Of a stretch of 32,520 nt of DNA, positions 20,977-27,792 are shown piece by piece. Numbering within the stretch: the stretch's first letter is position 1; each line of letters opens with the position of its first letter. A program made the translations under genes and the position numbers. A model generated the notes under the pieces. The model had not been told where the DNA came from and searched no databases. It saw only the letters and a program-made list of their open reading frames with translations. The DNA is from a virus: positions 1 through 32,520 of the IMG/VR virus record IMGVR_UViG_3300035158_001279; one strand, written 5' to 3'.

Positions 20977-22412
20977 AATGCCCTCGCCTTTGCGACCTTG
21001 CGAGCCTCCTCGCCAATCCGGTCCACGTAGCAGACCGCGTAGCGCAGCTGGTCCACGCCGTGGTCGTTCTCCTTTATCGGCACCTCTTTCGACTTCGTAT
21101 CCGCCCACACGTACCCCTGGATCTCGTCGTGGGTGCAGAGCGGCAGGTGCTTCTCCTCGAGCTCCGGGTCCGCCTGCCGCAGCGCGTCCCGGCTGATGAA
21201 CAGGCGGTTGTCGGCCAGCCGCTGCTTGACCGCCGTGATCCCCGGCAGCACGCCGTTGAACGCCTTCACCGCACTGAGGCCGGCGTTCCTGAACTTCTGG
21301 ATGTAGGCCGGCTCGCTTGGATCGCAGACCCAGGCCTCGATCCGGTGCTCCGTCGGCTTGCCCAGGCTTGCCGGCACAGAGTGTCTCCGGTGCAGCTCCA
21401 GCGCCTGCTCGAGCCACCAGTCGTCCGTCCGGCGCAGCCGGTATATCTCTTCGACCAGGTACATCCTGCCGTCGTAGTCGAGCCCGTAGACGGCGATGAC
21501 GCCGGGGTTGGTGTAGCCCCAGTCCACGCCGGCCACGTACCGCTCCAGGTGGGGGACGCTGTCCCGGTAGACGTAGTGGAGGGCGTCGTCCCACTCTTCC
21601 AGGACCACGCCCTCAGGCCTGGCCGGCAGGCCCAGGAGGAGCCGCTGCCGCCGGCTGCCGGTCAGGCGCCCCAGCGACGCGAGCGTCCGCTGCCCCTGCT
21701 CCGTCGGCTCGCCCGTCTTCTGGTCGAAGAGGTTCGGGTTGTCCGTGTGCTTGGAGTAGAACAGCCGCAAGCCCTGGCGGTGGTAGAACCAGTGCGACGG
21801 CCAGGCCGGGTTGCAGTCGCCCAGGGTCTGGGCATAGGGCATGTTGCCGGCGCGGCCCGTCGTGCGCGTCGTCAGCGTCTCCCACTCCTCGATGCTCAGC
21901 TCTTCGACCTGGTTGACGAAGATGATGTCGTGCTCGGCGGACAGGATCTTGGTCGACTTGTCCATGCCGGCCACCCAGATGCGCGAGCCGTTGTTGTAGT
22001 TGAACCACTCGGGCTTCTCGCCGCCGTAGCGCTTGCACCTCCAGTTCTCTTCGTCCGGCCCCAGCACCTTCTTGATGAACGTCTGCAGGACCGACGCATA
22101 GGCGCTGGAGAGCGTCTTGCGCATGATCACGATGGACGCGCCGGGGTAGTGCTGGGCGCACAGGTGCAGCTTCCACAGCGCGGCGAAGCTCTTGCCCGTC
22201 TCCGCCGGTCCGTGCAGGATGGCCTCCGGCCCGTGGTACGTCATGAACTCGGCGGCGGCGCCGTAGAAGTTCAGGTCGCCCTCGCCCGGCTCGGCCTGCT
22301 TTATGTTAGATGTCTCGGTCCAGGTCGATTCCCCCGATCGTAAGCGTTCGCTCGGGGAGAGCTGCGCGACCTGGTCCGCTATCCCGGTCAAGAATAAGGC
22401 TTCTAAGCTCAT
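20973..22412 (-). CDS. terL: Terminase large subunit
   Basis: A 479-residue packaging ATPase/nuclease. Walker A is GPAETGKS (68-75). The Walker B-like segment is IIFVNQVEE (163-171), with Asn where Asp is common but with the two acidic residues in place. The RNase H-like nuclease half has VAGVDWGYTNPG (D297), WVCDPSEP (D364) and NDHGVDQLRYA (D450/D454). The loop GLPARPEGVV (261-270) replaces the usual GxWxxAEGxV, a small oddity. The nominal ATG at 22412 lies 107 bases inside the preceding gene and has a weak ribosome site. The true start could be a later non-ATG codon, but must be before the NFYGAAAEF segment at residue 48. It cuts and packages phage DNA through the portal. Confidence 0.9.
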   Translation of the reverse strand: MSLEALFLTGIADQVAQLSPSERLRSGESTWTETSNIKQAEPGEGDLNFYGAAAEFMTYHGPEAILHGPAETGKSFAALWKLHLCAQHYPGASIVIMRKTLSSAYASVLQTFIKKVLGPDEENWRCKRYGGEKPEWFNYNNGSRIWVAGMDKSTKILSAEHDIIFVNQVEELSIEEWETLTTRTTGRAGNMPYAQTLGDCNPAWPSHWFYHRQGLRLFYSKHTDNPNLFDQKTGEPTEQGQRTLASLGRLTGSRRQRLLLGLPARPEGVVLEEWDDALHYVYRDSVPHLERYVAGVDWGYTNPGVIAVYGLDYDGRMYLVEEIYRLRRTDDWWLEQALELHRRHSVPASLGKPTEHRIEAWVCDPSEPAYIQKFRNAGLSAVKAFNGVLPGITAVKQRLADNRLFISRDALRQADPELEEKHLPLCTHDEIQGYVWADTKSKEVPIKENDHGVDQLRYAVCYVDRIGEEARKVAKARAL

Positions 22413-23076
22413 TTCCGATCTCTGCCCGCACGTCGATGTCCGCCACGTGCTGGCGGATCACGTCCACTACCAGGGCCATCAGGGCCATCATGCGTTCGAC
22501 GGTGATGATCTGCTCCGCGTCCACCAGGCGGCGGCGCTCGCTCTCCTTCAGCCGGCGGCGCCGCTCGAGCACGTCCAGGACCTCCGCCCACACCGCCCCC
22601 TCGCCGACGCCCCGGGTGATCAGCTTGCCCAGCTCCTCAAAGGCCGCGATCGTGCGTCTGGCGTCGCCGGCCAGCTGGGCCTGCAGCATATCGTCGTATG
22701 TCCCCTTTACCCGCTGCCACAGGCCGGAGCCGGCGCCTTCCGACAGCCCTTCCAGGAGGTCCGCCAGCCGCGCGTCGGTCAGGGCGATGTCGTCCCTCAG
22801 CGCCAACAGCTCCGGGTCCTTCAGGGCCTCTTCGTAGCGCTCGGCCAGCCGGTCGGGGAGGTACTTGCTGTACCGGCCCGTCTGGAAGCGGGGGTGGGCG
22901 ACGCCTCTGGGCGACGCGCCGCCGTGCACCCGGCAGCGCTCGCCCTCGACAACCACGCGCTGCTGGCAGTGCCGGTCCTCGCCGCAGTCGGGGCACTGCC
23001 AGAGGTCATATTCGCTCTTGCTGAAACGGTGTCCGCAGCTGCGGCACGTCTTTGTCCGCGCTCCACAGATTGCCAT
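22306..23076 (-). CDS. Probable terminase small subunit with zinc-ribbon N-terminus
   Basis: A 256-residue protein. The N-terminus is Cys-rich (CRSCGHRF, CPDCGEDRHC) and is followed by RCRVHGGASPRGVAHPRFQTGRYSKYLP, a segment common to phage proteins encoded just before terL and usually called small terminase. The middle and end are helical with basic Arg-rich helices (ERRRRLKESERRRLVDAE; RMMALMALVVDVIRQHV), fitting DNA binding and oligomerisation. It overlaps terL by 107 bases. Start ATG 23076. It lies on the minus side of the divergent control region at 23077-23203. The role is inferred from position and the HGGAS segment. Confidence 0.75.
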   Translation of the reverse strand: MAICGARTKTCRSCGHRFSKSEYDLWQCPDCGEDRHCQQRVVVEGERCRVHGGASPRGVAHPRFQTGRYSKYLPDRLAERYEEALKDPELLALRDDIALTDARLADLLEGLSEGAGSGLWQRVKGTYDDMLQAQLAGDARRTIAAFEELGKLITRGVGEGAVWAEVLDVLERRRRLKESERRRLVDAEQIITVERMMALMALVVDVIRQHVADIDVRAEIGNELRSLILDRDSGPGRAALPERTLTIGGIDLDRDI

Positions 23077-23113
23077 GAGGTATCCCTTTCCGTATGGGCT
23101 TTTGCGCTTCCAC

Positions 23114-23137
23114 GAGTTTGACGAGTTTACTGAGTTT
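23114..23137 (+). repeat. Three phased GAGTTT repeats upstream of early promoter 1
   Basis: GAGTTT at 23114-23119, 23123-23128 and 23132-23137, each 9 bp apart, preceded by AC or CT (ACGAGTTT, ACGAGTTT, CTGAGTTT). They end 13 bases before the -35 box. A similar set precedes early promoter 2. Confidence 0.65.
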
Positions 23138-23150
23138 GCTCATAAAAGAC

Positions 23151-23179
23151 TTGACAACTGTCATAACCTATGATATAAT
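23151..23179 (+). promoter_or_regulatory. Perfect-consensus sigma70 promoter, early promoter 1
   Basis: TTGACA (23151-23156), a 17-base spacer and TATAAT (23174-23179). The -35 overlaps the palindrome TGACAACTGTCA (23152-23163), the shared operator. It reads into the 106-residue gene at 23216. The leader just after the promoter matches that of early promoter 2. Confidence 0.88.
23152..23163. promoter_or_regulatory. Operator TGAC-N4-GTCA at early promoter 1
   Basis: TGACAACTGTCA is a perfect 12-bp palindrome overlying the -35 element. It is of the same form as the two copies at the head promoter (18118-18150). Confidence 0.65.
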
Positions 23180-23215
23180 ATCACTAACTAAGAAGATAGG
23201 GATATGGAGACAGGA

Positions 23216-23536
23216 ATGACCATCAGACTAGAGAATCTCGACAGCAGAATCGCCCCCAAAGAGCCCACGGTCGGCCAGATGATCGAGTTCGACAAGGGCG
23301 CCTTCTATGAGCTTCTGCCCTGCACCGACTGGGACCGCGCTCAGTTCAGGATCCCGGTAAAGCACCTGCAGATCGCCGTCAACGTCCGCATCACCGGCGA
23401 GATGGTCCACCGCACCGCCGCCTGCTACCCCAGGGTCCGCTGCGAGGTCGAGTTCGTCGGTGACTGCGAGCCCTCTCGCTTTGAGCGGGCCTGGCTGCAC
23501 CTTCACGTAGATGGTTGGGTCCACTATCACAAGTAG
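23216..23536 (+). CDS. Small early protein, function unknown
   Basis: A 106-residue protein starting MTIRLENLDSRIAPKEPTVGQMIEF. It is beta-rich with alternating strands (LQIAVNVRITGEMVHRTAACYPRVRCEVEFVGD, then AWLHLHVDGWVHYH). No family is recognised. The ATG at 23216 is chosen over one at 23204 because the alignment with the second early promoter places its gene start at the same distance, with a GGAG six bases before. It is the first gene behind the strongest promoter in the window, followed 18 bases after its stop by the RadC-like gene. Early small proteins at such sites are often host-takeover or anti-defence factors, but nothing in the sequence proves that. Confidence 0.75.
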   Translation: MTIRLENLDSRIAPKEPTVGQMIEFDKGAFYELLPCTDWDRAQFRIPVKHLQIAVNVRITGEMVHRTAACYPRVRCEVEFVGDCEPSRFERAWLHLHVDGWVHYHK

Positions 23537-23554
23537 TCTCAGGAGACTAGAGAA

Positions 23555-24211
23555 ATGAACGCCAGACAGCTCCAGGCCGAATACTTCGACAACTACGACA
23601 ACAAGACCGCATATGAGCGCGCCGCCTTCAAGGCCCGCGTCACCCGCCTTGCCAAGAGGTCCCGCCGGGAGACCGAGGACGGGATGATCCTCGAAGACCT
23701 GGCCTACCGGCTGGGCTACGAGCCTGCTTTCCTCGACGACCTGCAGAAGCACGTCACTCTGCAGCCCCAGGCCCAGGACATCCCCGTCGTCCGCGTGCAG
23801 CTGATCCGCGACAGCGCTATCGCCACCGAGAGGGCGGTCCGCAGCCCCGCCGAAATCGCCCAGCTGCTGATCGAGCGCTACGGCCTGGCCGACCGCGAGC
23901 TCTTCATCTGCGTCCATCTGGACACCCGCAACCAGGTCTTGTCCGTTGAGGTGGTCGCCCAGGGCACCCTCAACTCGACCCTGGTCACGCCCCGCGAGAT
24001 TTTCAAGGGCGCGATCCTGGCAAACGCCGCCGCCGTCATCCTGGCCCACAACCATCCCTCTGGTATGACCGACCCCAGCGCCGATGACTGCATCGTCACC
24101 GAACAGCTGCGGTCGGCGGGCAAGGTGATGGACATCGAAGTGCTGGACCATGTCGTCTTCTCTTCCACTGGCTTCACCAGTCTCCGCGAGCGCGGCCTCT
24201 GCGGCTGGTAG
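23555..24211 (+). CDS. RadC/YkfG-family JAMM protein
   Basis: A 218-residue protein. The N-terminal 75 residues are a helical extension not seen in minimal RadC proteins. From about residue 95 comes the JAB/MPN+ domain of the RadC/YeeS group: SPAEIAQLL, RELFICVHLDTRNQVL (E115 candidate acid), and the metal motif HNHPSGMTDPSADD (H165, H167, D178). JAMM proteins are zinc metalloproteases/isopeptidases. The role of RadC proteins is not settled, and they are frequent on phages and mobile elements. It lies 18 bases after the first early gene, likely in one transcript. Confidence 0.87.
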   Translation: MNARQLQAEYFDNYDNKTAYERAAFKARVTRLAKRSRRETEDGMILEDLAYRLGYEPAFLDDLQKHVTLQPQAQDIPVVRVQLIRDSAIATERAVRSPAEIAQLLIERYGLADRELFICVHLDTRNQVLSVEVVAQGTLNSTLVTPREIFKGAILANAAAVILAHNHPSGMTDPSADDCIVTEQLRSAGKVMDIEVLDHVVFSSTGFTSLRERGLCGW

Positions 24212-24253
24212 GTGGGGGCTTAGCGCTGTGGAACACAGGATCGAGAACCAGAC

Positions 24254-24280
24254 GAGTTTTCTGAGTTTCATCACGAGTTT
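24254..24280 (+). repeat. Phased GAGTTT repeats upstream of early promoter 2
   Basis: GAGTTT at 24254-24259, 24263-24268 and 24275-24280, spacing 9 and 12 bp, with the same ACGAGTTT/CTGAGTTT contexts as upstream of early promoter 1. The last copy ends one base before the -35 box. A duplicated control region or a second operator type is likely. Confidence 0.65.
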
Positions 24281-24281
24281 C

Positions 24282-24310
24282 TTGACAAAAGTCTGATAGT
24301 GTGATACAAT
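24282..24310 (+). promoter_or_regulatory. Near-consensus sigma70 promoter, early promoter 2
   Basis: TTGACA (24282-24287), a 17-base spacer, TACAAT (24305-24310). It reads into the ParB-like gene at 24347. The operator half-site TGACAAAAGTCT (24283-24294) overlaps the -35 with one mismatch to TGAC-N4-GTCA. Downstream, CACTAACTAAGACGATAGGGATA repeats the leader of early promoter 1 with one changed base. Confidence 0.82.
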
Positions 24311-24346
24311 AACACTAACTAAGACGATAGGGATAAGGAGAGCGAA

Positions 24347-25201
24347 ATGGCACACCAGACCGTAGAACTAAAACTCAACCAGATCATCCCCGGCGACAAC
24401 GACCGCAGCCACTTCGACACCGAGGGCCTGCGGGAGCTCGCCAGCTCTATCAAAGAGCACGGCCTGGCCCAGCCCATCACCGTCCGCCCGCTGAACGGGC
24501 ACTACCAGATCGTCGCCGGAGAGCGCCGCTACCGCGCCCACGTCCTCTTGAACGCCGAGACAATCCCGGCTATCATCCGCGACCTCGACGATGAGGCCGC
24601 CAGCGCCATCATGCTCGCCGAGAACGTCAGCCGCCGGGACCTGGACCCCATAGACGAGGCGCTGGCCTACCAGAAGCGGCTCACCCAGTTTGACTGGTCC
24701 GTCGAGGACATCGCCCAGCGCGCCGGCGTCACGACCGTCCGCGTCCACTTCCGGCTCAAGCTGCTGCGCCTGCGCCCGGACGTCCAGAAGCTGATCCGCG
24801 ACGGCCAGCTGCAGCTCGGGTACGCCCAGATCCTCAGCGACGCCGACCTCGACACCAACCGCCAGCTGATCGCTCTCCGCCGGCTGCGGGACAACCCCCG
24901 CCCGACCCCCACCTGGTTCCGCAGAGAGGTCAACGCGCTGCGCGAAGAGCAGTGCCAGGAGACGCTGTTCGACACCTCGTTCTTCACCGTTCAGGCGCCC
25001 GAGGCCGCAGCAGAAGCCTATTCCGAGCCCGCGCATCCCGAGACAACCGCGGCCCCCAGGGTGGGCAGGTCCCTACAGGACATCATCGGCAACCAGGTCA
25101 AGTTCTGGCAGAGCGCTGCCGAAGAGTGGGACCGCCTGGGCAAGCCATTCAAGCGCCAGGAGTGCCAGGCCGCAGCCGCCGCCCTCGCTGCCCTGATTTA
25201 G
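24347..25201 (+). CDS. ParB/Spo0J-family DNA-binding protein
   Basis: A 284-residue protein. The N-terminal ParB/Srx CTP-switch domain has ELASSIKEHGLAQPITVRP (29-48) and IVAGERRYRAHVLL (55-68), with the ENVSRRDLDPIDEA box at 92-105. A helix-turn-helix follows (114-140: FDWSVEDIAQRAGVTTVRVHFRL). The C-terminal third is specific to this protein. No ParA is seen nearby. Phage ParB proteins may help partition plasmid-like prophages or silence/regulate genes. It has its own promoter and the conserved early leader, with AAGGAG 6 bases before the ATG. It starts a tight run of four genes ending with the radical SAM gene. Confidence 0.88.
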   Translation: MAHQTVELKLNQIIPGDNDRSHFDTEGLRELASSIKEHGLAQPITVRPLNGHYQIVAGERRYRAHVLLNAETIPAIIRDLDDEAASAIMLAENVSRRDLDPIDEALAYQKRLTQFDWSVEDIAQRAGVTTVRVHFRLKLLRLRPDVQKLIRDGQLQLGYAQILSDADLDTNRQLIALRRLRDNPRPTPTWFRREVNALREEQCQETLFDTSFFTVQAPEAAAEAYSEPAHPETTAAPRVGRSLQDIIGNQVKFWQSAAEEWDRLGKPFKRQECQAAAAALAALI

Positions 25202-25211
25202 GAGACAACCG

Positions 25212-25412
25212 ATGGCTCAGCAGACCAAGATGTTTCAGACAGAAGACCTGCCCCTGTTCTCGGGCCCGGCCCCCAGGGGCCGTCAGGAGTCCTTCGACCC
25301 GCAGCCCGAGCCGCGCCAGCTGCGCCTTTTCCAGGACGCCTGCCCCATCTGCATGGGCTTCGGCGCTGTCAACCTGAACGGCAAGCTCAAGCGCTGCATC
25401 TGCAATAAGTGA
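25212..25412 (+). CDS. Small Cys-containing protein with clamp-binding-like motif
   Basis: A 66-residue protein. Residues 36-40 read QLRLF, close to the bacterial sliding-clamp binding motif QL(S/D)LF, and residues 12-16 read DLPLF. The C-terminus has C44-x2-C47 and C62-x-C64, possibly a small metal site (CPICMGFG... RCIC). The ATG at 25212 follows AGGAG by 7 bases, 10 bases after the ParB stop. A clamp-interacting replication or repair helper is a possible role, but it rests on a five-residue motif only. No named family is recognised. Confidence 0.7.
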   Translation: MAQQTKMFQTEDLPLFSGPAPRGRQESFDPQPEPRQLRLFQDACPICMGFGAVNLNGKLKRCICNK

Positions 25413-25430
25413 CCCACGGGAGAGGACAGG

Positions 25431-25658
25431 ATGAAGGACGAACTCAGAGATCAGCTGTTCAGCACCGAAGAGGCCGCCGAATACCTGGGGATCAGCGTCG
25501 CGGCCCTCAAGTACCACGTCCACGTTGCCGGCAATATCGATCCCATGAAGATCGGCCGCTCGCTGGTCTTCACCAAGGAACAGCTGGACACGTTTCAAGA
25601 GGAGAAGCGCGCCCCCGGGCGCCCACCGAAAGAAGAGTCAACCGATGACAGCAACTAA
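25431..25658 (+). CDS. MerR/excisionase-type helix-turn-helix protein
   Basis: A 75-residue protein, FSTEEAAEYLGISVAALKYHVHVAG..., then KIGRSLVFTKEQLDTFQEE, which is the HTH_17/excisionase layout: two helices, a turn, a wing and a terminal helix (residues 10-55). The tail APGRPPKEE resembles an AT-hook (GRP core) that might add minor-groove contact. It overlaps the radical SAM gene start by 14 bases and follows the small Cys protein. It could be the regulator that binds the TGAC-N4-GTCA operators, but it could also be an excisionase; no integrase is present. Confidence 0.82.
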   Translation: MKDELRDQLFSTEEAAEYLGISVAALKYHVHVAGNIDPMKIGRSLVFTKEQLDTFQEEKRAPGRPPKEESTDDSN

Positions 25659-26508
25659 GACCATTTACATTCCCAAAGGCCGCGCCCGCGAGTACGCGCC
25701 GCTGGCTGCCAACCTCTACAGGGGCTGCGGCCACGCATGTACCTACTGCTTCGGCCCGACAGTCACCTTCCGCGACAGCCTGGAGGACTTCGTCGAGGCC
25801 CACGAACGGCGCCGGATCCTTGCCAAACTTCACGCCGACGCCGCCCAGCGCCAGAAGGCCGGCAAGCGGGGCAGGGTGCTGTTGTGCTTCACCTGCGACC
25901 CCTACCAGCCCCTCGACGAAGACCTGGCCCTCACGCGCCAGGCGATAGAGATTCTGCACAACGCGGACCATCACGTCACGATCCTCACCAAAGGCGGGCG
26001 CCGCGCGCTGCGCGACCTCGACCTGATGGGGCCGCACGACGCCTTTGCCACGACCCTCACCTTTCCCGACACGTTCTCCGGGCGCGAGCAGAGCAACAAG
26101 TGGGAGCCCCACGCCGCCTTCCCCGCCGAGCGGATCGAGGCCATTCGGGCCTACCACGACGCCGGCGTGCCCACCTGGGTGAGTCTCGAGCCGGTGCTGC
26201 ATCCCGACGCCGCCCTCGAGTGCATCCGGCAGACTGCGGACATCACCGACCTGTACAAGGTCGGCAAGCTGAACGCGGATCACCGCCTGGCGCTGCCCGA
26301 GGTGGTCAGGGCGGAGACCGCCGTCGACTGGCGCCGCTTTGGTATTGCCGCTATCGAGCTCCTGGAGTCCCTGGGCAAGCCCTACTACATCAAGCGCGAC
26401 CTGGCCTGCCTGCTGCCCGCCGAGGTCCTGGAGGGCCAGTCCCGCCGCACCCAGGAGCAGCTCGAGGGCTCTTACCGGCCCCCAGTCCTTCAGCCAACCC
26501 TGCTCTAG
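25645..26508 (+). CDS. Radical SAM protein, SPL-like
   Basis: A 287-residue protein. The iron-sulphur motif CGHACTYC (C28, C32, C35) sits in NLYRGCGHACTYCFGP, a form typical of the spore-photoproduct-lyase-like/SplB radical SAM group. Later parts are typical of the TIM-barrel core: LLCFTCDPYQPLDEDLALTRQAIEIL, VTILTKGGRRALRDLDLM, DAGVPTWVSLEPVLHPDAALE, and YKVGKLN. Substrate is unknown; photoproduct repair or base/nucleotide modification are possibilities. It is the last gene of the early plus-strand run, overlapping the HTH gene by 14 bases, and ends 22 bases before the terminator. Confidence 0.85.
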   Translation: MTATKTIYIPKGRAREYAPLAANLYRGCGHACTYCFGPTVTFRDSLEDFVEAHERRRILAKLHADAAQRQKAGKRGRVLLCFTCDPYQPLDEDLALTRQAIEILHNADHHVTILTKGGRRALRDLDLMGPHDAFATTLTFPDTFSGREQSNKWEPHAAFPAERIEAIRAYHDAGVPTWVSLEPVLHPDAALECIRQTADITDLYKVGKLNADHRLALPEVVRAETAVDWRRFGIAAIELLESLGKPYYIKRDLACLLPAEVLEGQSRRTQEQLEGSYRPPVLQPTLL

Positions 26509-26529
26509 GGTAAGCTCTGCGACATTGTA

Positions 26530-26560
26530 GGAAGCCCCGGTCTCCGGGCCGGGGTCTTCC
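26530..26560. terminator. Bidirectional intrinsic terminator between converging operons
   Basis: GGAAG-CCCCGG (26530-26540), loop, CCGGGG-T-CTTCC (26549-26560) forms an 11-bp stem with a one-base bulge. GTTGTT follows on the plus side. It lies between the radical SAM stop (26508) and the methyltransferase stop (26573), so it would end transcripts from both directions. Confidence 0.82.
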
Positions 26561-26572
26561 GTTGTTAAGGTG

Positions 26573-27166
26573 CTATCGTCTAAGAATCGCCAGATAGTGT
26601 GTCATCTGCTGGGCGTGGCCGCAGTAGTAGCCCGCCCACCTCTCCACCTCGTAGCCGCGCGCCGCGGCCTTGCGCTGCATGAGCTCCTGGCACACCTCCA
26701 GGTAGACGCCGTCCAGGTCGTTGCCGTACTCCATGACGATCTCCTGAAGTGTCCCCACGTCCCAGGCCCCGATCCGCACCTTCTGGCGCAGCCCGTCGTT
26801 GACCACGACGGCCAGAGTGTCCGGGAACGGGCGCTGGCTCTCAAAGTACGCCGCAATCGTCGGCCACGGGTCCCCGTAAGGGTCCACGTCTACCACGTTG
26901 ACGCACAAGTGGGCGCCGGCCCCGCCGGCCAGGGCCGCGACGCAGTCCGCCTGATACACCGCCCAGGTCGGGCGCTGCTTGGCCAGATGCGCGGCCCGCG
27001 CCGGCTCTTTCTCGATGGCGACGCCGTCAGTCAGCCCCTGATAGCAGGCGGACCAGATCTGCCCCAGCCCCGCGTGCGTCTCCATCACGACGGGGCTCGC
27101 CACTAGCTCGAGCATCGCCCGGCGCAGCATTACTTTCTGCTGATAGGTGCTGTTGTCCTTTTGCAT
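26573..27166 (-). CDS. Class I SAM-dependent methyltransferase-like protein
   Basis: A 197-residue protein. After YQQKVMLRRAMLELV comes motif I, VMETHAGLGQIWSACY (27-42), an acidic motif II region (GVAIEKEP), and DVDPYGDPWPTI (93-103), a DPPY-like motif IV. The METHAG.G and D.DPYG forms resemble those of TRM1-like guanosine methyltransferases and of small phage methyltransferases. Target (RNA, DNA or protein) is unknown. The start at 27166 has no clear ribosome site but keeps the conserved YQ.KV.LRR lead-in; coupling to the preceding ParB-domain gene is likely. It overlaps that gene's reading frame by 140 bases. Confidence 0.78.
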   Translation of the reverse strand: MQKDNSTYQQKVMLRRAMLELVASPVVMETHAGLGQIWSACYQGLTDGVAIEKEPARAAHLAKQRPTWAVYQADCVAALAGGAGAHLCVNVVDVDPYGDPWPTIAAYFESQRPFPDTLAVVVNDGLRQKVRIGAWDVGTLQEIVMEYGNDLDGVYLEVCQELMQRKAAARGYEVERWAGYYCGHAQQMTHYLAILRR

Positions 27167-27788
27167 GGTTCAGTAGGTAGAAAGCGCAGACCTCAAGCAC
27201 GGCCTCGCCGCGGTTCTGCAGGCCGGTTGCCCGCAGCGCCAGCTCGAAAGGGACCAGGTCAGCGACGCAGATCACCGGCGCGACCATCTTGTCGCGGTCG
27301 CCCAACCTGCGGTCCGTGCCGCTGCCCCCTAACATTTCTCGCACCTGGGTCGCCAGCTTGGCCTGCTCTCGCACGTCCAGCCAGAAGGCCTCGTCTACGC
27401 CCGGCACCTCGGTCGGGTCCTCGAAGCCCTCTTCCAGGTGGCGCCGCAGCGTCTCAAAGGCCCAGGTTGACAGCTGGGCCGTGCGGTTGTCGGCAATCGC
27501 ATACCCGGTCGCCGTCCGCGGATCGTCGTCAATGAAGACGGCGGCGATGTGCCCCCAGCCCAGCCGCTGGGCCGCCAGCCACGTGCCGGACCCGGCCTCG
27601 ATGACGTTATCCGCCCGGTTGACCACCACGGGCTTGCGCTGCCCGTACATAGCCAGGCTTCGGGCAATCTGCTCGACGCTTTGGTCGGTGTGCTCGTTGG
27701 CGTTGTCCGGGTTTGGCGTCACGTCCGATAGCGGCACGGCCAGCGGGCGCAGGTCCTCAGCGATGTGCGACAGCTCCGTTGCGCTCAT
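27027..27788 (-). CDS. ParB-like nuclease-domain protein, C-terminus probably out of frame
   Basis: A 253-residue ORF. Residues 10-110 are a ParB N-terminal (nuclease/CTP-type) domain: PLSDVTPNPDNANEHTDQSVEQIARSLAMYGQRKPVVVN, then VIEAGSGTWLAAQRLGW, and TGYAIADNRTAQLSTWAFETL. This is the form found in phage ParB-like/methyltransferase-associated proteins. A second helical part follows to about residue 207. From there (AFYLLNHAKG onward) the sequence is the shifted reading of the methyltransferase start and loses helix-like character. A TGA one frame away at about 27172 lies 4 bases before the methyltransferase ATG, so a single-base change may have extended the ORF by about 45 residues. Confidence 0.75.
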   Translation of the reverse strand: MSATELSHIAEDLRPLAVPLSDVTPNPDNANEHTDQSVEQIARSLAMYGQRKPVVVNRADNVIEAGSGTWLAAQRLGWGHIAAVFIDDDPRTATGYAIADNRTAQLSTWAFETLRRHLEEGFEDPTEVPGVDEAFWLDVREQAKLATQVREMLGGSGTDRRLGDRDKMVAPVICVADLVPFELALRATGLQNRGEAVLEVCAFYLLNHAKGQQHLSAESNAAPGDARASGEPRRDGDARGAGADLVRLLSGAD

Positions 27789-27792
27789 AAAC

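Noticed and set aside
19120-21030. 636-codon plus-strand ORF opposite the portal gene
   Set aside because: Rich in Arg, Leu, Gln and Ala without domain features; antisense shadow of the portal.
20977-21594. N-terminal extension of the portal to 21594
   Set aside because: It is out-of-frame terminase sequence. The ATG at 20976 with GAGGG and the ATGA overlap is the natural start.
23077-23150. Minus-strand promoter for the terminase operon in the divergent region
   Set aside because: TTGTCA-like sequence is present, but no acceptable -10 at 16-18 bases was seen. A weaker or factor-dependent promoter may exist.
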